64,000 nucleotides of DNA, from contig JASWHV010000012.1 in NCBI GenBank assembly GCA_030760725.1, positions 78,380,968 to 78,444,967 on the forward strand. The letters run 5' to 3'. Positions 55,427 to 64,000 of the stretch are shown in pieces. The translations under genes and the position numbers were made by a program. The notes under the pieces are model-generated. The model saw only the letters and a list, made by a program, of their open reading frames with translations, was not told the DNA's origin and did no database searches. This DNA comes from Neostapfia colusana. Taxonomy: Eukaryota > Streptophyta > Magnoliopsida > Poales > Poaceae. Position 1 is the first letter of the stretch; every line of letters begins with the position of its first letter.

Positions 55427-57076
55427 GCCTCTGAGTACCTTGCGGAGCTAAGGGCTCGGCCAGGCAAAACCAAGAAGAAGACAAAAACATCCCAGGCAAA
55501 AATATTCAAGAGAGTCTATTTATTCATGGGTCCATGAGCTGGACTACAGACTCGATAAAAAGAAATAAACAAGCCCTAGGGTCCCCCTGGCTCGCGCCGG
55601 AACCTGGAGGCTACAAGGGCGGCCACATCCCTGACTTCAGCCCTGGCGGTCTCCTCCCGCTCCGCGGCAGGGCCCTCTCTCGCTAGCTCCAGTGGGAAAG
55701 AAGGGTCCCGGCTCCTGAAGCATGTCAACACATGCGTAGCAACCTCCAAGGCCAGGCCCCGTCCCTCTGCCTCAAGCTCGCTTGCGACCACCGTGTCCAG
55801 CCTGCTCAGCTGGGCGCCGAGTGACTCCAGTGCGGGGATCACTTCAGCCACCTTCAGCGCAGGAGCCGCCGCCTTCACCGGGCTGAAGCCAAGAGGGACC
55901 AAGGCGGACCCTGCCTGGTCGACGAAGCTCGAGACCGCACGGGCCTCGGAGGACCGCGAGGCCAAGAGCTCCTCTACCTCGTGGCGGGCTGCTCGCAGGG
56001 CGTCGCGGCTTCCCTCGGAGGATTCCTTCTCCTTGGCCGCCAGGGAGTTTTCTCGAAGGCGGAGAGACTGGGCAAGCCGCTCCAGCTCTGAAGCCCGGAA
56101 GTCAACAGCCAGCTCCCGATCCAGGATCGCCTGACATTCCCGGGAGACCTGCTCCTCCCTCATGGCAAGGTCTGCCCTCCGGGCCTCTAGCTCCCTGGCC
56201 CGAGCTCGCAGGTCGTCCTCGTCTGCCACCAGCCGCGCAGCGACCCTCTTCGCCTCGGCTGCCGTGGAGCGCTCCTGGTCCTCAACGGCGCACTTACGGC
56301 GCTCCAACCTCTGCCTCAAGGGCCTCCCTATGGAGCCGCCGCGTCTCGGAGTCCAGACGGTCGACAGCCCGCTTCTGCCGGTTGAGGAGCGCTTCCATGA
56401 TGTCAAGCGATTCTCGCCTGGAGTCGAGCTCGCCCTTGACCTTCGCGGTCCGCTCCCGCAAAAGGTTCCCCCAGATGAGTAGGCGATCCCTCTCGACCGT
56501 CTGCTCCTCCCGCTCACGACCAAGCGCGGCCAGGACCTGCCGGACGCTCGCTTGGGTGAGCACGAAGGCATCCGCCAGGGGCAGTGGGGCAGCAGAGGCC
56601 GGAGCGGCACCCCCGATCTCTTCCATCACATCGTCCTCAAGAAAAGATGACGCGATGGGGGCCGGGATGAGACGTCGGTCAGGAGAAGCCGGCACAGGGA
56701 CCTCGACAGCAGGACCCGCCGAACCCTCACTAACAACTGGCCCCTCAGCCGGTGGAGAGGGACGAGTGGAAGGAATTGATGCTGGCATAGAATCCGGGCA
56801 GACCGGAACAGAAGGAACTCGCGCTGGCTTGGGGGCCGCGGCAGCTGTCTCGGTTTCCGAGACTCCCCATCAGTCGGGGATGGACGAGAAGCGTGAGCAC
56901 TCCAGCGGGCCCTGAACCCCGACTTCCGAGCCGGGGTAGGACCCCTAGAGCCCGCCGTCGCCACCGACGGCCGCTCCGCAGTCGCCTGGACTGACGGAGC
57001 AGGGGACGCTCCAGAAGCTCCCCTCGATGCATCAACAGGTTCCCTGGAGACTCCACTGCTTGAGCAGGGAGGGCGC
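55427..57076 (-). pseudogene. Antisense coiled-coil gene in the end of Tat element P
   Basis: The left edge (55433-55490) matches the spacer of N (CTTGCGGAGCTAAGGGCTCGG). The gene is on the minus strand and matches exon 2 of the antisense gene of N: a Pro/Ala-rich start (56788 down), a long Glu/Arg/Ala-rich coiled coil and a conserved C-terminus (ASELEAEGRGLALEVATHVL, ALVASRFRREPGGP) ending at 55576. A frame change lies near 56300, inside the coiled coil. Exon 1 is missing because element C is inserted at 57077. The protein is of unknown role; the coiled coil suggests oligomerisation. Confidence 0.72.
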
Positions 57077-59630
57077 TGTAAGGGCCTCAGTTTTTGACAC
57101 TCATTTGCAGTGTTCATCACCACACCACACACCTCATTTGAGGAAAAATGATGAACACAAATAAAGAGCAAGTAACAATTATCAACATGCTCATTAGGGG
57201 ACAAACTCACACATTGCAAAAGTGGTACTTCCCACATGTGATATAGATGGGCTGGACATATGAAAACTCCTACACTTTGCTAAGGATGTCCATGCCAAGT
57301 TTCACCCAAATTCAAAACATTTTTGAGGTCATCTTGGGTGTAGATAGGAAAGGGGCAGTTTGAAAACATATTCAAATTCAGACTGTTTTCACCCACTGAA
57401 TTTAAAAGTGGAAGGCATATTCTTGCTCAGCACATTTTTGTGAGCTCACACACCAATTTTCACTCCATTTGGAGTTGATCTTGACATGAGCTAAGGGGGA
57501 GAAATTCAAACTTTATTTGAATTTCAAACTGCACTTGTGCTGAAATTCATTCAAACCAAACATCATTTGAACTTTGATCAATTCAAATGGCTCTTGGGTG
57601 AATAATTTGAGTTGCCAAGGGTAGAATAGGGTTCACTGTTTACCACAGCTGTTAGGAATAAATTTCAGAGGTTAAAAGAGGAGTGGGACCCACATGTCAG
57701 CCTCAGCCTCAAAGCAAACCGACTGAAATACAGTTCAGTCGGTTCCCGGCAGCTGTGCGCGCGCGCCACCGAAGGGGGCAGCCGGCGCCAGCTCCTGCTG
57801 CGTGCCCCAAGCCGGAGGCCAGCCGGCCGAGCTATTTATTCCCTCCCCGGCGTGCCTCAGTCACCATTTCCCCGAGCTACCGACGTGCGCGACTGCTTTT
57901 CCCACTGCCATCGCCGCCGCTCGAGTTCCTGCTTGATCAAGCCGATCGCAGCTCCCTCTTTCCATTCCAAGGTCCCAGCAAGGTACTAGCAACCATCCTC
58001 CATCCTTCCCATTGATAGAAATCGATTGAAACCGAGTGATATCGGCTGTGCCGAAAGATCAAACTCGGAACTGGAAACCGCCGCACCTCGGGCTCTCGTG
58101 GACAGCCCAACCTGGGCGTTGTCACGCCCGAGCCAAGGCACCCTTGGACGCGCAAGTGATCGGTGCTGCTCATCCCCGAGCCACAGCTCGAGTGGTTGCT
58201 CACCGGCGGCGAATTTCCATTTTTCCCCTTTCTGTGTGCAGAACGACCCTCGGGTACGATTCTGTTTAATTCGTGCTCTAGAAAGGATTAGAGGGCCTCA
58301 GGCCACTCCCACACGAACTAGACACGGTGACGCACAAGTTGCCTTCACAACTCTGGGCCGGAGAACTTCTGTGCCCGGCGTAATTCAAGGTCTACTAATG
58401 GCGGAACGCACGGGGGGTATCGGGCGCACGGTGAGGACCTATTTCGGGCCTTCCCCGAGCTGCCCCGAGTTCATGTCGACCTTCTCTGAGGTCCACTGAT
58501 GCTCCCCGACCGGTTTCCCAAGTAGCTGAGGCACTAGGAGCATCAGCCGACATGGCCGAAGTCGTTCCGATATGGCGGCTCGTCGCCGACCATGCTCCGG
58601 CCGTTGTCATGAGCAGCTGACCCTCGGATCATGTTCCCCAAGTAAAAGTAGGCAGGGGCGGCCAGAATCAAGAAGTTTGAAGCTGTACAGCAGCCGGCGG
58701 CGAGCTCTCCGGCGAGGTCCCTCGGCGGCGGAGCGCGGGTGTCGCGAGGTTGAAGAAGGGGGTGGACCCCAGCTGTCAGCGGCCGATATTTTGAATCGGG
58801 ATCCGGCTGCGGCCGGGATCGGGTGTGCTGGCGCGCAAAAGCCTTGTGGGCCGCGGTGTGCTGTCGCTTCGGCGTGCGACGCGTGTCCCCTGGGCCCACG
58901 CGCGAGTTTAAACTTTTCCCCGATTTTCAGATTTCCTTCAAACTTCAAATCCTTATAACTTTGGCTAGAAAGCTCCAAATTGAGTGAACCAAATTTTGCT
59001 GGATTCAGCTCTCTGAGTACTTTCCAGAAAATCAAGTTTCACTTCATGAAATTCCTTAATTCTCCAGAATTAATTCCTTAAAGTTTAAACTGTTAGGAAT
59101 TTTAACTGGAGAATCATTTGGAGGAAAATCCTGAAATTTTGCTGAGATGTTCACCAAAATATCCTTGAACTACCATAAAAATTTCAGATCCATTTGAGCT
59201 CATTTAGTCCACCTAATGGTGTGATTAGTAAAACTGTTCCAGAGAAAATAGAAAATGTTCAGAAACATTTTCAGAATTTTCTCTGAAATTGTTTAGCTCA
59301 TATCTTTAGTTAGAGACTTCCAAATTAAGTGAGACCAATTCCATTAGAACCCTCTGAAAATCTAGTTTTCAGAAAGTCATAGTTTGTTTCATGAAAATAC
59401 TTAGAACACCCTAAAAGCCTTTAATTAAGGTCAAGGACATAATTATTTGTGGAGGGCTCAAATGAGCTTTGCTGCAACTAAAACTTGACCAAGTCTCTGT
59501 TTAGGTTGTAACCAAGCCACAGTAAAAGTTTCACAGTCATTAGGTCTATCTAGTAAAGGTTATAGACTTCACAACTTCAAAGTTAATACAAAAGCATTTA
59601 ATTAATACATACATTGTTCTTATCATGTAG

Positions 59631-59721
59631 TCGCTAAGGTCGAGGAGGAACCCGAAGTCCTAGACTTCGTTACTCCGGAGGAACAGCTAGCCTACGACCA
59701 AGAGCAGCAAGGCAAGCCCCG
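59631..59721 (+). other. Candidate LTR-encoded exon 1 (acidic peptide), element C
   Basis: 91 nt between CATGTAG and GTTTGC, reading AKVEEEPEVLDFVTPEEQ then LAYDQEQQGKP. It matches the segment 8084-8171 of B in phase, borders and peptide, with third-position and conservative changes. Role unknown. Confidence 0.5.
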
Positions 59722-60801
59722 GTTTGCATTAACCATTTTATAAATTTTTATTGTTTTGAGCACATACTTGTTTTCTTTATGTTGTGCATCAGAGTCTTGT
59801 TTGGAAACCCCACTGCATAGCCAAGAAAACCATGGGTTGGGGTTTAGGATTGCAAACCCCGTTAGCCACTGCATTGCTAGGATAGAGTAGGATTCGGTAC
59901 AAGTCGAGTAGTTGGAACTACTCGCGAGAATAGGCTAGAGGCACATTGCTCGGGTAGAGATAGCACATGAAACACATGGCAAGAAAATGAGACCGAGCGG
60001 AGAGTAAGGGCAGCAGGACTTTGGGGCCTGTGTGCTGTAGCTCCGCTTGTGTCGATTGAGGACCGAGCCGTGTGCGGGCCTGTTGAACAAGCTAGAACAG
60101 TACCGAAGACCTACCGGCTATATGGGAACCGGGAAACTGATGTAACTCGGGTAGCTGGGTATTGAGGCATTGCCCGTCGTTCAGAGGGTAGGTTGAGAGC
60201 TCGAGGTGTAAATCAGCTGGCGGCACAGAGATGCGCGTGCAGGGACCTCTTGCTCGGGACGATGGGACCGGTTCAATATTTGGCTAACGGGTGAAAGGTA
60301 GTCGCGTACGGCGTCCGTGATGGTTGTTGTAGGCAACATCGAGTACGGGCGTACGTGACGGGTTGTTCGGGTAACCCTGCAGGTGTAAATCGATTATAAT
60401 CGCCGTCCCTCGCGGTCAGTGAGTACCACTTGTTCACTGTACCGTGACGTAGAAAGAACAGGCTAGTTACATGTTAAAATGTTGCTGATTGAAAGCTGGA
60501 CATTGATTGTTAATGATATGTTGTAGCTTAGTGCTAACTAAAGTTCTTTTCAACTTTGGGCAAAGTACATGAGAGAAATGCGTTTCTTGTTTGATTGCGG
60601 CTCTCTCATGTGCCTTCGCGTAAGGTTCTCCACAACCTGCTGCTAAAACTTGAAAGTAAGGTTCTACTAATTAGGCGAGTCCTTGCAAATGATTTTACCT
60701 CATGTAACCCATTACCCTCATGTAGAAGTTCCATGTTTAGGTGAGACGGGTCAGACTTGCTGAGCCTTCGTGCTCACTGCTTGTGTTTGAAGCTTTTGCA
60801 G

Positions 60802-60890
60802 GGTTCTATGAGGAAGGGACTCCCGAAGAGGAGACGGAACCCCAGGAGGGGAACCCCGTCGAGTGGGAGTCGTGCACGCCGCAGAGTTAG
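60802..60890 (+). other. Candidate LTR-encoded terminal exon, element C
   Basis: Follows CTTTTGCAG and encodes FYEEGTPEEETEPQEG, then NPVEWESCTPQS and TAG. The end resembles AEWEPYTPR of B. Direct joining to 59721 would put a stop in frame, as in B. Confidence 0.45.
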
Positions 60891-61125
60891 TGTGCGTGTG
60901 TGCTAGCAAGGACACGTTCGAGGGCTGAACGTGCACTTGATGCTTAGTCTACGCCCGCGAGTGTGGACTAAACTTATTTTGATGTAAACATGTTGATAAA
61001 CTTGTTTATGTAATAAAGCTTCCGCTTCCGCTTTGTACCTTTGACGTGTGTTATGCGGTGCTGTGCAACGCAGCACCCCTCAGCGTGATCCTGGCTCGAC
61101 AGGACCCAAAGGGGTCGTGTCAGCG

Positions 61126-61138
61126 TGGTATCAGAGCT
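61126..61138 (+). other. Primer-binding site of C (initiator tRNA-Met)
   Basis: TGGTATCAGAGCT begins three bases after the LTR end, the same spacing as in B. Its first 12 bases complement the 3' end of plant initiator tRNA-Met; the 13th base differs from B. Confidence 0.92.
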
Positions 61139-62622
61139 CGCTTGAGGTTTAACACAGTACAAAGGTCTTCTTTTTCAAAAATCCAGTGAGGAACGAGTTA
61201 GTAGCCCGTATAAGGATGTTATTAGCATATAGAAAGTGGCATATTAACCTATTTGTTATGTCGGAAAATCGTGCATCTCGGGACGTTCATGTCTTGGGGG
61301 GTGCACGTAAGCGCTGTCCACCAGTGCGCACAAGCTGAAGGGTGGAGCCCCACGGGTGGCAGGTAACCCGACCCGCTTTAGTATCCTCTACGACTCTTCA
61401 TGTCGTTTGGGGTATTCGAGCAACGTCTGTCCCTGGCGTGCGTGGTGCAACATGGGAGACCCCGTCACGTGGTCTGAAACGTGAACACGTAACTCAAGGC
61501 GTGTTTGGCTTGAGAACATCCGGGCGAGTGATGACGGCCGGGTGTACAAACTGTATGGATTCCGGGCTCGGTGTGCAGCCGAGTCTGATGATTGGTTGAA
61601 TTTCTGCAGGTAGCCTTACCACGAAACGGTAGACGTGTAGCATCCGTGTGCGAGTGACGAGTAGTGCCACTGAACTAACGAAGCCGGCTAAATCCGGTAT
61701 AGGTTTTTCCTTTGTGAGGACGTAGTACCGACATAATCTGGTGACGCCTCGACGTCACACCCAACTAAATGAACAACTTCATTTAAAAACTTGAAGGTTT
61801 TGATCCAAAGTAGTAAAACTTGATGTAACTCCTTCCCTTGAACAGGATATTCAAAGTTAATAAGTTTTCAACTTATAGGATGTTAAGGACAGAGCACTCT
61901 GTTTTCAGCTAAATCAAGGCTGAAGTTAATCAGAGGTTAGAGGTTGAGTTCTTTCGAGGTTGGGGTCGTATGATACATTTCTGGAAAGCTTTGGAGGAGC
62001 TTTACAACTTTTCTGTTGAGTTCCAGAGGTGTTTCATCCCTTAACCACTCGAAAAATGCAGTAGAGTTGAAACTGTCCAGAAAACAGGACGGAGCAAAGA
62101 CTCTCTGTAGACTCTCTGTAAATTAAGCATAACTTCCTGCATAAAAATCCAAAAATAGAAAATGAGGTGGTTCTGGGAAGCTTATGAGATGGGTTACAAC
62201 TTTGTAACAGAAAGTTTTGTCAGATTAGGAACAGAAGTAACTGAGATTGTTGGATCAAATCAGTACCTAAGGCAGGGAGGTGCTGTCCAATTGTTCCCAG
62301 AAATTCTGTTAACTTTGACATCTCATAACTTTTGAACCGGAGCAGATCTTAGGCCAACCAAATACTTTCTGGAAAGCTATTGAAGTTAACTTTAACTTTG
62401 ATGTTGAGCTCCAGGACTGGTTTTGCTTTTAACCTGGCCTAAATCAGATTGCTATGGAAACTGGTCAGGGCTGTCATGGGAACAGCGGATCAGCAGTCAA
62501 ATTTGTTTAAAAATTTGAACTATGTTTCCAAGTTTTAGGGGTTCAATGACATATCTTATGTTATAACTCAATGGTTTACTGTTCAAATAAATATTTGACA
62601 TTTCTCAAATATATTTTTACAG
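61139..62622 (+). other. 5' leader of chromovirus C with a candidate intron
   Basis: 1.5 kb without a supported reading frame. TTTCTGCAG|GTAGCC (exon end 61609) and TTTTTACAG|ATG (intron end 62622) match the donor-like and acceptor-like sites of B in sequence and position. The predicted intron is 1013 bp. Confidence 0.5.
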
Positions 62623-62980
62623 ATGGCAGCAGATAAACGGTTGGAGAACGGGTGGGTAGTTTCCCACTGCTCTGACCGTAGCGGCTACCCGGGAGCATTG
62701 TGGCTAATGCTCCAATATTTCGGGTACAACCAGATGCCGCAATACTTCGCCAAGGAAGAAGGCGAAGAGGGGAACAAGACGTGGACGATCCATGTCGAGG
62801 TTCCTGCAGGGCCTACGCCACCCGGTTGGGTGCCATTCACCGTCACGGTGAGAGGAAGACAACCGGAAGGGATGTGGCAAGTGGCAACCCGTGACACTAT
62901 GTCACGTTTCTGCCAGCTACATGTGCAGGCTATGGAGGGTACTCCATACGCACTCGTTCCGGTGGAGGGACGAGCTCAGC
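62623..62980 (+). CDS. Unrecognised ORF replacing gag in chromovirus C
   Basis: The ATG follows TTTTTACAG directly, the position gag-pol takes in B. The first about 119 residues (MAADKRLENGWVVSHC, LWLMLQYFGYNQMPQYF, WTIHVEVPAGPTPPGWVPF, MWQVATRDTMSRFCQLHV, GTPYALVPVEG) do not resemble Gag: there is no Gag domain and no zinc knuckle. The reading frame then overlaps the pol sequence out of frame and stops at 63040-63042. The composition (W/Y/F and short strand-like segments, a helix with Cys) looks like a folded domain of roughly 100 residues. It may be a piece of a grass-specific uncharacterised family or a captured host exon. I cannot name it. Confidence 0.55.
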
Positions 62981-62985
62981 ATGTG

Positions 62986-64000
62986 TGGGAAGATTTCAGC
63001 AAGCGTAATGGTCTCCAAAGCACCATTATGCTTAGCGGGTAGAGTGTACCCCACGTCTCTCATTATCTTAGAGGGACAGAAGGTCGATGTCATCCTAGGG
63101 ATGTCGTGGTTAACCCGCCACGGCGCTGTTTTAGACACCGTCCTTCGAGTCGTGCACTTAAACTCAGAAGTGCACGGTTCTCACTCATTATTTCTGGACA
63201 GTCCAGAAATAAAACTTCCAAGTGTCTATCAAGCCACAACCATCAGGTTGGAAGACATTCCAGTGGTCCGAGAATTCCCTGATGTATTCCCGGATGATTT
63301 GCCGGGGATGCCACCCGATAGAGAGGTGGAGTTCAAGATTGAACTTGCACCGGGAACCATGCCAATATCCCGAAGGCCGTACAAGATGGCGCCCAAGGAG
63401 TTGGCTGAACTGAAGACTCAGCTCACGGACCTTCTGGAGAAGGGTTTTATTAGGCCGAGCTCCTCGCCATGGGGCTGTTCGGCATTATTTGTCAAAAAGA
63501 AGGATGAAACGTTGCGGCTTTGCGTGGACTACCGTCCATTAAATGCCGTAACCATCAAGAACAAGTACCCGTTGCCACGGATCGACATGTTGTTTGATCA
63601 GTTGGTCGAAGCAAAGGTCTTTTCCAAGATGGATTTAAGATCCGGGTACCATCAGATTAAGATCAGGGCTGAGGACATTCCAAAGACAGCTTTTTCGACA
63701 AGGTACGGACTTTATGAGTACCTGGTCATGTCCTTCGGCCTCACCAATGCTCCAGCTCACTTCATGTACTTAATGAACTCGGTGTTCATGCCGGAGCTGG
63801 ACAAGTTTGTCGTGGTCTTCATCGACGACATCCTGGTATACTCCAAGTCGGAGGAAGATCACAAGAAACACCTGCGTATAGTCTTGCAACGGCTGCGGGA
63901 TCACAAGTTATACGCAAAGTTCAGCAAATGCGAGTTTTGGATATCGCAAGTGCCTTTCCTCGGGCATATCATCTCAGCGGAGGGTATCGCTGTGGACCCG
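62986..64000 (+). CDS. Pol of chromovirus C, partial (protease tail and reverse transcriptase)
   Basis: An open frame, different from the upstream ORF, starting at GKISASVMVSKAPLCLAG and running to the window end. It matches B from about residue 463 onward: second half of protease (VDVILGMSWLTRHGAVL), the linker (LEDIPVVREFPDVFPDDLPG) and RT (GFIRPSSSPWGCSALFVKKK, DLRSGYHQIKIRAEDIPKTAF, VVVFIDDILVYSK with the Asp pair intact, FLGHIISAEGIAVDP). The protease active-site triad and everything before it are absent, so the protease cannot work. RT is open and well conserved as far as seen. How this frame would be translated after the upstream ORF is unclear. Confidence 0.88.

Larger units (their letters stand above)
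57077..61122 (+). repeat. 5' LTR of chromovirus C (4046 bp)
   Basis: From TGTAAGGGCC to GGGGTCGTGTCA. It is followed after three bases by an initiator-Met primer-binding site. It is related to the LTR of B in blocks (for example the GAGTAGTTGGAACTACTCGCG region near 59905 and GACCGAGCCGTGTGCGGGCC near 60062) but clearly diverged. It carries the same pair of candidate exons. A polyadenylation-like AATAAA is at 61012. The right LTR is outside the window. Confidence 0.85.
57077..64000 (+). mobile_element. Chromovirus C (Tekay/Del-like), left part only
   Basis: 5' LTR, primer-binding site, 1.5-kb leader, a non-gag ORF and then pol from the middle of protease to the RT palm, running off the right edge. 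Orientation is opposite to B. It interrupts the antisense gene of P. Confidence 0.88.

Noticed and set aside
57700..58500. A possible host gene promoter and first exon in the GC-rich part of the C LTR
   Set aside because: It has a TATA-like ATTTATT and donor-like sites, but lies wholly within the LTR borders and no recognisable protein follows; more likely the LTR promoter.
62930..62960. A THSF match to the protease active site in the pol frame upstream of 62986 in C
   Set aside because: Only four residues match, without the preceding Asp-Ser-Gly or the following protease sequence; it looks like chance.

Overview
The window reads as intergenic heterochromatin of a grass (Poaceae) nuclear genome. 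I see no host gene, rRNA, tRNA, CRISPR or bacterial-type operon. Nearly every base belongs to an LTR retrotransposon. The lineages are a Tekay/Del-like chromovirus with about 4-kb LTRs, several Tat-lineage (RIRE2/Grande-like) Ty3/Gypsy elements whose LTRs begin TGTCGGTACC, and one degenerate Ty1/Copia element. The grass call rests on family resemblance and GC-rich LTR style, not on a host gene.

Left half (1-29 kb) is a nest. A Tat RT/RNase H relic (F, 26380-27817) is interrupted by a Tat LTR (E, 25802-26379 plus a left part outside the window). E is interrupted by a minus-strand Copia element (D, 1-711 and 21790-25801). D is split inside its protease region by a non-autonomous Tat element (A, LTRs 712-1811 and 6114-6711 + 21283-21789). 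The 3' LTR of A is split by a very young minus-strand chromovirus (B, 6712-21282) with two 4064-bp LTRs, an initiator-Met PBS, a polypurine tract, a CCCCC target duplication and an uninterrupted gag-pol frame of about 1510 residues ending in a chromodomain.

Middle (27.8-37.7 kb): a direct Tat LTR (G), an inverted, truncated Tat LTR (H), then element I (30196-37677), a sister of A carrying the same internal deletion, with a solo LTR (J) inside its 3' LTR.

Right half (37.7-64 kb): element N (38096-48577) is a full-length but degenerate Tat element carrying a two-exon antisense gene. It sits inside an older minus-strand Tat element O (5' LTR 54341-55426; body 54340-48578 continuing at 38095-37678). 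P (55427-57076) is the end of another Tat element with the same antisense gene. It is cut by element C (57077 to the window end), a plus-strand chromovirus related to B in which gag and the protease active site are replaced by an unrelated ORF.

B is the only element here that looks able to move by itself. A and I share one deletion, and N and O share one integrase stop codon, so those copies probably spread using proteins from elsewhere. The least explained signals are a split acidic peptide conserved inside the LTRs of B and C, a conserved candidate leader intron in the same two elements, the foreign ORF in C, the antisense gene of N and P, and a palindrome around the TATA box of the Tat LTRs with paired changes in its arms.
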